Positions 41,801 through 50,875 of a stretch of DNA of 64,000 bases are shown piece by piece (the first letter of the stretch is position 1; each line of letters begins with the position of its first letter). The notes beneath the pieces are model-generated. The model did no database searches. It had not been told where the DNA came from and saw only the letters and a program-made list of their open reading frames with translations. This DNA is from Coemansia sp. RSA 487. Its lineage: Eukaryota > Kickxellomycota > Kickxellomycetes > Kickxellales > Kickxellaceae. Location: NCBI GenBank assembly GCA_027577595.1, contig JANBRJ010000027.1:114222-178221 (forward strand), in the 5' to 3' direction. A program made the position numbers and the translations under genes.

Positions 41801-42210
41801 TTTTCCGCATCACCGATCGGCCGTTGCGTAAACAGAGCCACCAGTATTCTGCTCAGATGGTCGATAATAATAGCATGGACCTGGGCCATTTGCTTCGCTG
41901 CTTTTCTTTTGTCCAAGATGAGCGCTTGCAAAAGACACTTGAGACCTAGCTCGCGCTCCTTATCCGATAACTTTAATAGTTGCTGCTGTTGTCCAGGAGA
42001 AAATACACGAACCACTGCTAGCGTTACATGGGTAAGCAGCGACGTGGCTTCAACGTTTGCTGCTTTTAGATGTACTGTTGTATCCAGCAGCTGGTCCAAG
42101 TGGTATTTCAGCGATGATCGAGTCGGTGAATTTGGCTGCACGCACGCAGCAATTGCTGTCGTCAATGCGCGGATATCCATGGGTTTGTGTAAAAAAAAAG
42201 TGTTGAACAA
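38890..42210 (-). CDS. TTI1: TELO2-interacting protein 1 (TTI1)
   Basis: 1106 residues from the ATG at 42210; an ATG at 42180 (MDIRALTTAIAACV) is an equally good start. The protein is nearly all helical HEAT-like repeats, with typical TTI1 landmarks in the C-terminal half: an acidic insert (about 890-935), LKILQNTLEALQNTRDLLPLINEVWPALVHRL, FYVTLAACDVIETVCGLGESW followed by RRRVRDDLW. TTI1 with TELO2 and TTI2 forms the TTT chaperone complex for PIKK kinases (TOR, ATM, ATR). Neither partner is in the window. Confidence 0.88.
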   Translation of the reverse strand: MFNTFFLHKPMDIRALTTAIAACVQPNSPTRSSLKYHLDQLLDTTVHLKAANVEATSLLTHVTLAVVRVFSPGQQQQLLKLSDKERELGLKCLLQALILDKRKAAKQMAQVHAIIIDHLSRILVALFTQRPIGDAENKVRQASEHTRSLAIECWRALFVGTASVYVPKTHSEGQSVSGDTTSMPFTEYTKTYLPPDYLSLCVCELLDNAELSQEQDLRLLALETLNDIQLGDRDGYCPGVLNDRDNLEPMFPGVASALARIALAQAPKQQPGSSLHSTTPENWRSPSAAVRAKALHVFKTSLVVMYGHASAEQEDDLETNSSDMVADWAQRARQDVEHIINSSEEDSESVVTKISDGGNADSMDDNQRIQQVLWRLSSLRHVKASRITSALLELFTAVALDCAALQPTKCLNVAIETCLVIAGAHPEDQASMDIFSRLAEECRIKADGAVSRRLSLQMESALPLFDRYISDGTDQQREDILCLLSGYIQVLGASRSQPLLASWWKSCGLGSFLNSLKISLPGTSLLITEITETSDSLVKPQSGSVEYVLDHYRGAELDRALNRFIIQILKVFTPTEMCSQLLSLLLDNDPSVHSSALWLISRTAAQSDSANLNSAYQTFFQYCADFFGSSGDYTVRPAIADETNRTLHSCMVLNAISSIVPMVGSGVAYYLDFILFPLLQTTTADAPLLQSQAQHALDVLAQTMCLTSVADMLKENVDYIVEGCSQQMRSVELHHNVFQILTGAVRLVGEPILPYMDDVAEDTLDVCERLATVASDEQGRNDDLVTSALGFLEAVTRTVATAHGSQMQEADKLLEDNRSAGLVGMADPDPIGKVIDELDEIEGYDRMAEFIDLDSADNSNGGEPTEDMVRNDAPIDNNADDDDKDPAGSPLAIKITLVTQNFLTSEATSHQLISLKILQNTLEALQNTRDLLPLINEVWPALVHRLSKDRDAFYVTLAACDVIETVCGLGESWMRRRVRDDLWIHLQRVLKEATVESVANKPSERGLVERVLKTMRTVVFRVPLDDPIAWDLAWLSIRFIGSSILQPHVVDLLRAMGPVYGDKIWLILSKYGLISDPELTPDAVPNLGLSIGHIKAPYDISQQLGL

Positions 42211-42613
42211 TAGTAAAAGGTAGTAGAAATGCTTAATATTTGCAATTGTTTGGATGGTATGCTGATTTTAGTATCCACGTGGATGCAGTAAAAGTTTTGG
42301 GAAAACTCTGATACGATATTTGAGATCTATAGTGGCAGATAGATTAAATAAAGCTGTCAACACAGAACAAAAGTAATTGTATAATTACTTCAACTTGGCA
42401 GTATCATAACACAACGTATTGATAAGTATGGGCAAGCTTGTCGAATTGTATAAACCCCTCCATGGGCATTAAATTCAAACCGCTTTATTATTTGCGTACT
42501 ATAGAACACGTAAATATATGATAAATTCGTATTATAAAGATTGTACACCCTAAATGACACTACCCACATTTATAAGCAATGTATTATGATAGAAATATAG
42601 AGCCATAGCAATA

Positions 42614-42883
42614 TTACAGCCAACTTTTAGCTGAACACTTCTTGGCAGCAGCCACACATTGTATACTTAACACCATTCTATCACCACGACACGTTTGAAA
42701 ATTAAGGATAACCATCCAATTTGCCATATCTCAAAGAGCTATCCTTGCAGATACTGTTGATATTGCTTTGACAAATTCCGTTAGTTCTGCACTGCAATCA
42801 ATTATCTCATTGGAAAAGTAACAATGCTTGTGGAAGCGTCGTATCATAGAATAAAATTGTTGCAGCAGACTTTGCAAGTCACA
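42614..42883 (-). pseudogene. Cys-containing small protein gene interrupted by TGA
   Basis: The frame is open from about 42883 to a TAA at 42614 except for one in-frame TGA at 42733-42731. It translates as CDLQSLLQQFYSMIRRFHKHC, then IIDCSAELTEFVKAISTVSA, then after TGA DMANWMVILNFQTCRG, and ends VLSIQCVAAAKKCSAKSW. The mixture of amphipathic helices and regularly spaced Cys is coding-like on both sides of the stop. A further 5' part is missing or in another frame. No family recognised. Confidence 0.35.
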
Positions 42884-43745
42884 TCGTTAATTACAAGGAA
42901 GGTTTGACTTTACAATATGTTCTAGAATAAGAACCGCTCAAACTGCAACAGTACAACTTAATCTTGTTTTCTGCTTATCATCAAATCTAAAATGCTCTGA
43001 AAAGGAAGCAGAGGTGATACTATCCGATTTTCTTTATAGATACACCTGTGTCAACAGTCGTTCATACTGCTGAAACTTTGGACACGGCCAGCTATCGAAA
43101 CTCTTAGGATGCCTATGGCAAATTTCTTTGATTCATGCAAAAACAAAAAATTGACTTCCTTAAGCTACTTATATCATGGTTTGGTCGTAATGTCCAATTG
43201 AGGCTTTCTAGGTGAAAATGTTTGGTAAAATAAAAGCTAAATCAATTAAAGAAACAAGAGAGGAATTGAAAATAAAAGACAACATGTTGCCTTAAGCAGA
43301 AGGCGACGTTTGTGAGAAAGGAAAACAAAATGGAGCAGCGAAGACCATGAGATAAACAGTATATACTTCTTACACAGCCAAGGCAGAAAACATGTTGCAT
43401 TTTCCCTCTCGCCTATTTACAAAGCTAAGCGCTTCTATTCTCGCATAGTTTCTACTGATCTGATTCATTTGATTCTGATATGGTATCAATTGCATGCTAT
43501 TTGGTATTTTCAGCCTACTATTCGTATAAAAATAATGCTTGTATTGAATTACAAACTGTTAAACTATTTGATGAAAGTAGTTTTGCAATACCCGATAAAT
43601 GCAGTGGAAGCAGCCATTTTGATGGTAATTTTCGTTACATCAAAATTTACCTGATACTTCTAACACTTTTGGCCCGTGTTTAAAGAGTTCCATCTTACAA
43701 ATTTATGTTAGTATTGTTTATCTGCCATTAATTATTCAAGCCATT

Positions 43746-43982
43746 TTATTTCTTCACTACCGTAAACACACATGTACCGTCCTTGCCAATCTTTGTAATA
43801 TCTACCTCGTTGCCTAGTGGTATTTTAGCACCCTTTTTGAATACCTCAAAATTACTTTTATTATATCCTAATTGAGTAGCAATATCATCCTTAAGTTGCT
43901 TTCATGTTCTCTTTTTACCATCAGCAACATTTATAGTGAACAACTTCTTACCCTTGTCATCATGAACTTCTGCCCTGGTCAT
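43746..43982 (-). pseudogene. small beta-grasp-like protein gene interrupted by TGA
   Basis: ATG at 43982 to TAA at 43746 is one frame of 78 sense-length codons with a single TGA at codon 27 (43904-43902). It reads EVHDDKGKKLFTINVADGKK, TGA, KQLKDDIATQLGYNKSNFEV, then KGAKIPLGNEVDITKIGKDG and a VFTVVKK end. Alternating strands, one helix after the second strand, and the length of about 78 fit a ubiquitin-like (beta-grasp) fold, by inspection only. The stop is the only defect, as if a Trp TGG or an Arg CGA codon had mutated, or as if the stop is read through. Confidence 0.45.
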
Positions 43983-44139
43983 AGTTTACCAATTTTGTAT
44001 TACAGTAAATATTGTCTTATTTACTTGATATGGTTATACACGCGAAGCACAATTGAAGTAAAGTAGGGATGAATGAGAATAACGTGTTTTCTTTTTGAAA
44101 AATACAACCAGTGCTCAAACTAGACACGACGAATTCTGC

Positions 44140-44142
<3 letters not shown>

Positions 44143-44171
<29 letters not shown>
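44143..44171. repeat. (AT)n microsatellite
   Basis: Uninterrupted TA/AT run of about 29 bases in the AT-rich intergenic region. Confidence 0.9.
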
Positions 44172-44173
<2 letters not shown>

Positions 44174-44710
44174 CTGCATACTTACATCTTGTTCATTTGC
44201 TCGCTTTTAATTAATTATCAGCAATGCGAGTCAAAGTCTTTTGGGCTTTAGAAATATTACACTGGTACGTATGACAATGGATTTTATAAATGATTGAATC
44301 GTGTAATAAAGCAAGCAATCCTTTTCAATAAGAAACAGTGGCGAAAACAAGATGCTTCTTTTACACCAAAAATTAATGAAAAATGGCATGTCTGAAGCTT
44401 TAACGTTAATTTTTTTGGGTGTAAAAATGAAAGAACAAAGCCATGATCTAGGTCTGCTACAACTATAAGCTGTTTATGAGCTCTCAGTTTAGTGCCATTT
44501 TTAACGTTTCTTTACCTACATAGCCAGCTTTTTTGTATAATTTCCTAGACATAAAGTCACGCTTTATATTATTTTCCTTTATGAAGCTTGCTAAAAGCAT
44601 CCTTTTCTATCAAGTGAAAAATTGTGAATATTTATCTACTTCCTTTCATTTTTCCTTCAATTATTTTTACATAATTACTCATTTTCCAACTTTATCAAGT
44701 GTTTCAAAGA

Positions 44711-46279
44711 ATGCATATAAATGAGCTTCCTGAAATTGTGCTTACTAGGCTTTATTTTTGGGTCTGCAACAGCGAGTGTATTAGTCCTAATCATTATAAT
44801 CTCAATAGGTGGAAATCCAAGCTCACGCTTTTGTCTGTGTGTGGAACGTGGAGACGACTAGCGCTTCCTACTGTACACAGGACATCCTTTGTAAGGTGTA
44901 TTTATGGCAAACGATACAACAACGAAAATCATTATACAAGTATAGGATACTCTGATGCAGATGACCATGATGAACTGAGCAGCTCTGATGAGGCAGATAA
45001 CGTTCAAATGTATACATATTCTATCAAGTCTAGTCTAGATCTAGTTAGCAATAATAACTATCCTAGAGTCATCCAGATATACATAAAGACGCCCAATGAT
45101 CCCATTCATTGTTACCAAAGGATACTTGAAATGATACGTAAGCACAGCAGTTCACTAAAGCTAGTAAAAAATATGGAGGTATTTTCTATACCTGTTCTTC
45201 CTAGTATGGTTTGGCCCGCCGAGTCTACTAGCATTGCAGAAGCAAAATTAATAGGTGAAGAGTGTTATTCGCTGCTTCCATCTGTGCAGTATGTAGAATG
45301 GCTGGCTTCCAATAATGTGCCTGTAATGGTTGAATTCTTCAAATCGCTGATGAAAGGTTATGCGCATCAACTAATAAAAATCGACTGTCCACAATTGGCA
45401 CTCGAAGATGTGCATAGTTTTTCGGACAAACTAAAGTACATTAATGTAAAAGTCTATGATGATTATGTAACCTATATGCCAAAAATATGTGCAGAAAATC
45501 TAGTAACCTTAACTCTGAGATTTAGGATCAGGGACTTTGACTGGAGTTCCTTTGAAAGTACTGGTGGCTCAAATCTGCACTTTTCTAATCTTCAATGGCT
45601 GCGACTATATGTTGAGACTAACATTGGTGTGATTGATGGGATAGATACTGACATTTACCCCACACCCAAACTCAATTACAAGATAATTGCACCGAATCTT
45701 AAAAATGTAATGCTATCGCCTTGTCCATGTGCACATTCATTCCTATCGTCGATATGCGGGTTGACAGCTATAGAGAATGTTACACTGGAAATGGATAAAG
45801 TGAAGCTTTTCTTTACTCGTCTCAATCTTGATGTGGGTCGGGGCTTATTTGCAAGCTATGCTAATAATGGTCAAGGAATCCACCAGCCTGTTGATATATA
45901 TGCTTACATGAATGCTGTGTTCAACATTCACAATCTGTCCGAGTGTTCTAGCGCAACTGTAGAATTCCATAGCACTCCACTTGATGTTGAACAGATAAAC
46001 TGGAAATACCTAAATGGCATTGGATTGGATGGCCCCATATATGTTTCAGATTTACAAGGATTAATTTCTAGGCTTCCGAATGTAGAAAAGCTTTACATTG
46101 AAGATTTGCAATTAAAGCGGGATGATGAAATAGCTATCGAAATATTTGATGAGGAAGCGGTGGTTACGCCACTCGAATCCAGCATAAGCTCTATAGAATT
46201 CGGATGGGATCCTGGGTATACAGAAAGTGAAGTAGATAAATTGCAAACATATTTGGGCAAGCTGCTTACTGGTGACTAG
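44711..46279 (+). CDS. F-box-like protein, lineage-type (paralog style 2)
   Basis: From the ATG at 44711, 522 residues (an upstream GTG at 44699 is not credible). The N-terminus MHINELPEIVLTRLYFWV followed by LTLLSVCGTWRRLALP has the F-box pattern seen in the 508-residue gene at 3229-4755, and the total length is similar. The remainder alternates hydrophobic and polar stretches in LRR-like fashion (for example LVTLTLRFRIRDFDWSSF; FSNLQWLRLYV). The codon usage is much more AT-rich than that of neighbouring housekeeping genes. Probable SCF substrate receptor, target unknown. Confidence 0.68.
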   Translation: MHINELPEIVLTRLYFWVCNSECISPNHYNLNRWKSKLTLLSVCGTWRRLALPTVHRTSFVRCIYGKRYNNENHYTSIGYSDADDHDELSSSDEADNVQMYTYSIKSSLDLVSNNNYPRVIQIYIKTPNDPIHCYQRILEMIRKHSSSLKLVKNMEVFSIPVLPSMVWPAESTSIAEAKLIGEECYSLLPSVQYVEWLASNNVPVMVEFFKSLMKGYAHQLIKIDCPQLALEDVHSFSDKLKYINVKVYDDYVTYMPKICAENLVTLTLRFRIRDFDWSSFESTGGSNLHFSNLQWLRLYVETNIGVIDGIDTDIYPTPKLNYKIIAPNLKNVMLSPCPCAHSFLSSICGLTAIENVTLEMDKVKLFFTRLNLDVGRGLFASYANNGQGIHQPVDIYAYMNAVFNIHNLSECSSATVEFHSTPLDVEQINWKYLNGIGLDGPIYVSDLQGLISRLPNVEKLYIEDLQLKRDDEIAIEIFDEEAVVTPLESSISSIEFGWDPGYTESEVDKLQTYLGKLLTGD

Positions 46280-46627
46280 TTCGAGAGGGTCAAAAACAAT
46301 TGCAATCTAAATAGGGTAGGATATGCCGCAAACATCACTGGTGTGCGCTGGGGTACATGTGTGACTGGGACTATCGATAATTTTATATCGATATTCGCTG
46401 TCAAATGTATGTGCTATGAGATGCAACATGTCAAAAAAAGAGAATATCGGTATTATTTTGTAAATGTTATAATGCCTTGTTGGGAGTTTGCACATCTCAA
46501 CAAAGTGGTTTATCTTGGATAATGCATATACAGATCGACGATTACAGTTGGTGGTCAAATTCATAAATGAGATGATTTGGATATGTTTGAGCATGGACGA
46601 GTTCTTTATGTTTACGAACTGACAGAT

Positions 46628-47761
46628 TCATTTATCGCTAGAACTAGCTGTGTGTGGTGGAGTAGCTTCTTGTTGTTCTGCTTTTCTGGCACGCAAATCA
46701 AAGCGAACCTTGCTATAGCACTGTTGCTTTGTGCGTGTCCCGACAGCAACAGCCACTGCTTCCCAATCATAAGAACCAGCTTCGGCTTTTTGGCTACGTA
46801 GCGTTTTCCCCAATCGCTCAACCTCGTCAGGTGTCCAGCGCTTGGAGCCATTTTTCGATGACAACGCCTCTTTGTAAGTCTTTTGACACAGGTAGACTGA
46901 CATTCCGACTTCCTTACCAATTGCCTCCCAGTCAGCATTTTCAGCACTGCCATAAGCGCTGACCATTTGCAACAGTTGTGGCTGAACCATATCTTTCTGC
47001 TCCCTTCGTTTCTTTTGATATACAGCCCTCCTATGGCATTTCAATTTGGCACGCACCTGAGCATGTGGCTTGTACGGAAATGTTGCAAACGCAAGGTGTG
47101 TTAGTACCTCGTCCACATGTTCTGACGACGTTTCCATCAGCGCATTTAGTTGAGCAATCTCATCTGCCGTCCATTTGCCTGTGCGCCTGATTGTGGTCCT
47201 TTCATCCTGAACCGATTGGTCGTCATAACTTTCCCTCGACTCTGCTGGGCCGTCTTCAGCACAGAGCATTTTCCATTTATCGCGGCACTGACCATTGGTT
47301 CTCCCGTTTCCAACGCATTCGGCAACTTTATCCCATCCGATAAACTTATCGCTGCTTCCTCTGGCCTCGCGCAGTCGGGCAACCTCGTCGGGTGTCCACC
47401 GGCGTTGCAAGGATCTTGCATACGAAACGCTGGAGATAACAGCTTTATCCATGAGCGCTGAATCCGTTGTATCTGTATCCTTCTCCTTGAAATCGATATG
47501 CTGCGATCTCCAATACCTTATCCTGCATGCTCTAGGCGATGGTCCAAAGTGGTTTCCGATTTTTTTCCAGTCTGGTTTGCTATTATGCGAAAGGAACTCA
47601 GAATTGACATAGTCGACCAATTGCTGTACCTCTGTGTCTGTCCATTGGTGGTACTGATTTGGCAATGGTGTTGGGCTTTGGTGCCTATTTGCAAGACCAT
47701 CCGACTTTGTGTCAATGTCCGTTGAGACGCTTGCGATGGCTTTGGATATAAAAGGCTCCAT
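46628..47761 (-). CDS. multi-SANT/Myb-like DNA-binding protein
   Basis: 377 residues. Three clear SANT/Myb units: QWTDTEVQQLVDYVN with DWKKIGNHFG and ACRIRYWRS (about 40-85), RRWTPDEVARLREARG with IGWDKVAECVGN and QCRDKWKM (about 120-170), and KRWTPDEVERLGKTLRSQ with YDWEAVAVAVGTRT and QCYSKVR (about 310-355). Weaker units begin at GKWTADEIAQLNALME and at ENADWEAIGKEVGMSVYLC. The W-x(about 20)-W-x(about 20)-W/Y rhythm supports DNA binding. Likely a nuclear regulator; no named family. Confidence 0.72.
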   Translation of the reverse strand: MEPFISKAIASVSTDIDTKSDGLANRHQSPTPLPNQYHQWTDTEVQQLVDYVNSEFLSHNSKPDWKKIGNHFGPSPRACRIRYWRSQHIDFKEKDTDTTDSALMDKAVISSVSYARSLQRRWTPDEVARLREARGSSDKFIGWDKVAECVGNGRTNGQCRDKWKMLCAEDGPAESRESYDDQSVQDERTTIRRTGKWTADEIAQLNALMETSSEHVDEVLTHLAFATFPYKPHAQVRAKLKCHRRAVYQKKRREQKDMVQPQLLQMVSAYGSAENADWEAIGKEVGMSVYLCQKTYKEALSSKNGSKRWTPDEVERLGKTLRSQKAEAGSYDWEAVAVAVGTRTKQQCYSKVRFDLRARKAEQQEATPPHTASSSDK

Positions 47762-48120
47762 GCAGATTTCAGAGTGTTCTGAGTTACGGTAAAGTAGATA
47801 AAATTAACTATAGCTAGAAATATGCGAAATAAAGAGTACAAAAAAGAAAAATATGCTAGTAAGAATCTTTTGTGATTGGCAAAGATCGTTTAATTTTCCC
47901 ACTTGAGGATATAATCATTGATCTCTCTCCCTCAGTCTTGTGGCGGTGATAAACCCAATGGCGAACTGGTCCAAACCTTCTAACCCCCCTTTCCAGTCCG
48001 ACCCACCTACAAACACTCCAAAAACGACCAAAATTTTGCGCTGTAGACCATGTCAGGTATTGACACGATTAAAGTTCCTAATGTATGCTATTTGAAGAGG
48101 ATGGGTAACCCGCTGTCATG
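47762..48120. other. intergenic, promoter of the SANT gene
   Basis: AT-rich with a C-rich tract at about 47979-47994. No ORF supported. Confidence 0.4.
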
Positions 48121-48605
48121 TTAATAATCCAATGAAGGAACTATCTTGGACCTGCAGCAGTTTGGACCAGCACAACCTACTAGGCACTTGCCGCAAATCA
48201 CTTTGTTGGAGTTAACTCCGACCTTTGCAATATCCCTTGCCCTGCTAGTTAACATCGTTGGAATCTCCTTAGTTTTGCCAATCTCGACGATGCAGCGAAT
48301 GTGATCAGTGTCCACATCTCCCTGAGTCACACTCCCTGGCACTCTGATAACCTTTCCAGCCTTATTAAACTCTGGAACTACGGGGTTCTCGTATTCATCC
48401 TTCACAGCCCACACAATGAGTGAGTACGCGATTGTGTGTTGCTCGGTATGCCAGAAATGCACCTCGCTGCGTCATATAAGTGGCTATATCTCGAGTTTAT
48501 TGCACTGGAGTATGCCTTAACATTTGACACCCCACTGGTTTTCATCAGTACAAGCCGTCTCTCTCCAGACACAACGTGGACCAGCGCCTGTTGGTGTCTG
48601 AACAT
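48121..48605 (-). pseudogene. possible integrase/transposon remnant in two frames
   Basis: Two overlapping minus-strand frames read on: 48605-48402 (MFRHQQALVHVVSGERRLVL) and 48462-48121, whose downstream part includes PVVPEFNKAGKVIRVPG, GDVDTDHIRCIVEIGK and ends ICGKCLVGCAGPNCCRSK. The order 'VPEF(N/D)..., D(T)..IR.IVEIG, terminal Cys cluster' recalls the C-terminus of KRBA2/Ginger-like integrases, where a Cys-rich tail follows a P-E-(F/V)-D-R-G segment. The resemblance is partial and the frame is broken, so this is a low-confidence call. A 164-codon plus-strand ORF (48436-48930) overlaps and is also unexplained. Confidence 0.3.
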
Positions 48606-48930
48606 GGTCGATCATGGCATCAAACAGTACCATCTATACCTTGATATATATACGTGTAGTAGCAAAGATTTTGCTGTGGAGTTTCTCGCGAACGCTTGTA
48701 AATTGTTTATATGGACTGTTGAAAGTTTTCAATGTGGCATGTTTATTATGACTTCTAATGAAAGGCCTGGAAAGAACTGGTTTCTAGGAAGGTATTCGTG
48801 TTTTGGATCGTTCAGCAGCGATATTGACGTTATTTCTGCGGGCATTTTCCAAAGCTGGGTTGCAGCTACTGTTCCTTTGGTTTTATCGTCTGGTTCATTT
48901 GCCAAGAAAGGTTGCATCAAGCTTGGCTGA

Positions 48931-49458
48931 ACTGATGTGCGTTTATCGGATGTGACAAAAGTGATGGCTGTTTAATGACTTCGTTTGAAACGTTCATCTT
49001 ATTTTGTAGCCAGAAATGTTTTATCCACTGAGTAGGCTCGCCAACAAGTATGTTTCTTTCTTTTTCTCCTGCTTTTCCTACATTTTGCATTAGCGGCTAC
49101 ACACGATGCTTTCTCTCGCAAACAGCGGAAAGCACTCGACTTTCACACACTGCTGAAAACCTACTTTGTCGGCGTTTGTCTATCGCAAACATCTCTTTCT
49201 CCCAAATAGCGTAGGGCTATCTGTACTTTTTGGATTCAAAGTTGAAAATTAAAGTACCAATACCGCCAACCATGGCGTACGTATATTTGTTTGGGAAACC
49301 CATGGTCCACGGTCGCGCTTCGCTGCCATTTGACATAACGAAGAGATTGTTGAATATTCATTCCTATAAAAACATGGCTCGAGCTGAAACGGTCAGCACA
49401 CGTGAACTCACCCCTTAAAGCATCACTGAATGCATAAATTCTCAAGAACAGAAACGCC

Positions 49459-49535
<77 letters not shown>

Positions 49536-49637
49536 AATCAAGCTAATTTTTGTTATCCACAGCATATTTTAATTTACGTGTGCCTACTGTTGTACTTTTT
49601 CCTTACTACCTACTCTACCTACAGAAATACACAAAAA
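48931..49637. other. intergenic with CT microsatellite
   Basis: Contains the (CT)n tract 49463-49533 placed about 105 bp before the start codon of the coiled-coil gene. No ORF supported; two 62-69-codon frames on opposite strands overlap each other. Confidence 0.4.
49463..49533. repeat. (CT)n microsatellite, 71 bp
   Basis: An almost perfect CT/TC alternation of 35 units, in the presumed leader of the downstream small gene. Such tracts are typical polypyrimidine promoter/leader elements in fungi and should be length-variable. Confidence 0.95.
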
Positions 49638-49982
49638 ATGGAGGTCAAAAGTGTAGAGGAATATATGGAGCGAATCAGGGTCTTAGATGCTCTAGAGCAG
49701 CAAGCGATGGGGCTATCGCGGATGCTTACTACGTACACAGACCGGTTACAAGATCGGCTAGATCAGCGTGTAGAGATCGAAACAGCGTCTGAGGAAGCAG
49801 TGCTTAGCAGCATAAGAAACCTCGAGGTAGTGGTCAACAAATCGGTGCAACAAAAACAGCAGCTGGTTGAACAGTGCAAGCAGCTGGACGGCGAGATGAA
49901 GGACACCCAGAAGATTTTGCACCAGGTTCAGGAAATAAAGCAGCTTTTGGACGTAATGGAATACGCGAAGCGGAAAAACTAG
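49638..49982 (+). CDS. 114-residue coiled-coil protein (BLOC-1/BORC-like?)
   Basis: From the ATG at 49638 the product is almost wholly helical and charged: VEEYMERIRVLDALEQQAMG, then TDRLQDRLDQRVEIETASEE, then QQKQQLVEQCKQLDGEMKDT and QEIKQLLDVMEYAKRKN. Heptad-like spacing of Leu/Val/Ile runs through the protein, and there is one Cys. Size and composition match subunits of small coiled-coil complexes such as BLOC-1/BORC, kinetochore or tethering factors, but no motif decides among them. Confidence 0.6.
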   Translation: MEVKSVEEYMERIRVLDALEQQAMGLSRMLTTYTDRLQDRLDQRVEIETASEEAVLSSIRNLEVVVNKSVQQKQQLVEQCKQLDGEMKDTQKILHQVQEIKQLLDVMEYAKRKN

Positions 49983-50875
49983 CGAACTGTGGTTTGTTTA
50001 TCGTTTTTTTTTCGTGTCTCCATTGTAGAACTAACAAGCGAGGAATTCTAGCTGTACAATCAAACGACGGGAATGAAAAGTCACATCCAGCTATAGCCCA
50101 ACATGCTAAATATTGATATTCTGCAATTTATTGACTTATTTTATTTGTCTTTCACCTTTGCTGTTTCCTTAATTCATTATATTATATTTCAACTCTATTC
50201 ACAAACATATGATTTATTCTGAAGCAAAGCAGAGGAAATCCCAAACAACTCTGACAGGAAACCAGTGCATGGGTTGCTCGCGTTTCCTTTTTTCATTTCT
50301 GCCAGATCTCTTTTTGGGCAGAGCATGAGCTTGGCTGCTGCGCTTCATCAAGGGCAGACGAGCAGTAAGAAGATGGTAGGAACACTTTTTCTTGGCAGCA
50401 GGAAGGAAAGGAGCGGACGCAATTCGGCCGAATTTTTTTTAATATCCTGACTAGTGGGACTTCATTGTTTTGGCCGAGATTTCTCCGTTGGGCAGGTATT
50501 TAAAAGCATTCAAATCTAGCATGGGGCTTTCCTGCTTTGAAATGCGGGTTTTCACTGGAAAATAGGAAATGCCAGGGAAAATCGAAAATCAAGTTAGAAA
50601 CCCCCACCACCGCTCATTTCACATTTTTAGCGATTCGTTTGCTGCTCAAATGCTTTGGTGGTAGCCGTTCATTTGTAAACGGCCGGGGGTCTTGGTATCG
50701 ATTTTTAAAATGCTCCAAACATCCATCCGGCTTTGGCAATAGCTTCGTTTCCACATCTTTGCTTTCAAAATTCATTCCAGTCTAGACCTTTTTTCTCTAC
50801 CTGCCCAAAGGACAAACGGACATATCAGAAGCAAAAGAAGAGCCGCAAAACTATTTTGCAAGACAAATACGTTTT
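49983..50875. other. intergenic; no gene seen
   Basis: About 890 bp. Short frames of 61-82 codons show no motifs. Promoter of the NAPE-PLD-type gene at the 3' end. Confidence 0.4.

Larger units (their letters stand above)
42211..44710. other. 2.5 kb AT-rich region with interrupted small coding-like frames
   Basis: Visibly more AT-rich than the flanking TTI1 gene. Contains the two interrupted small genes listed separately, an (AT)n tract, a possible secreted-protein exon (43480 ATG; MVSIACYLVFSAYYSY, CIELQTVKLFDESS, open to a GTAATT donor at about 43624), and another minus-strand coding-like frame around 44480-44605 (SFIKENNIKRDFMSRK). None is complete enough to call except as remnants. Confidence 0.45.
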
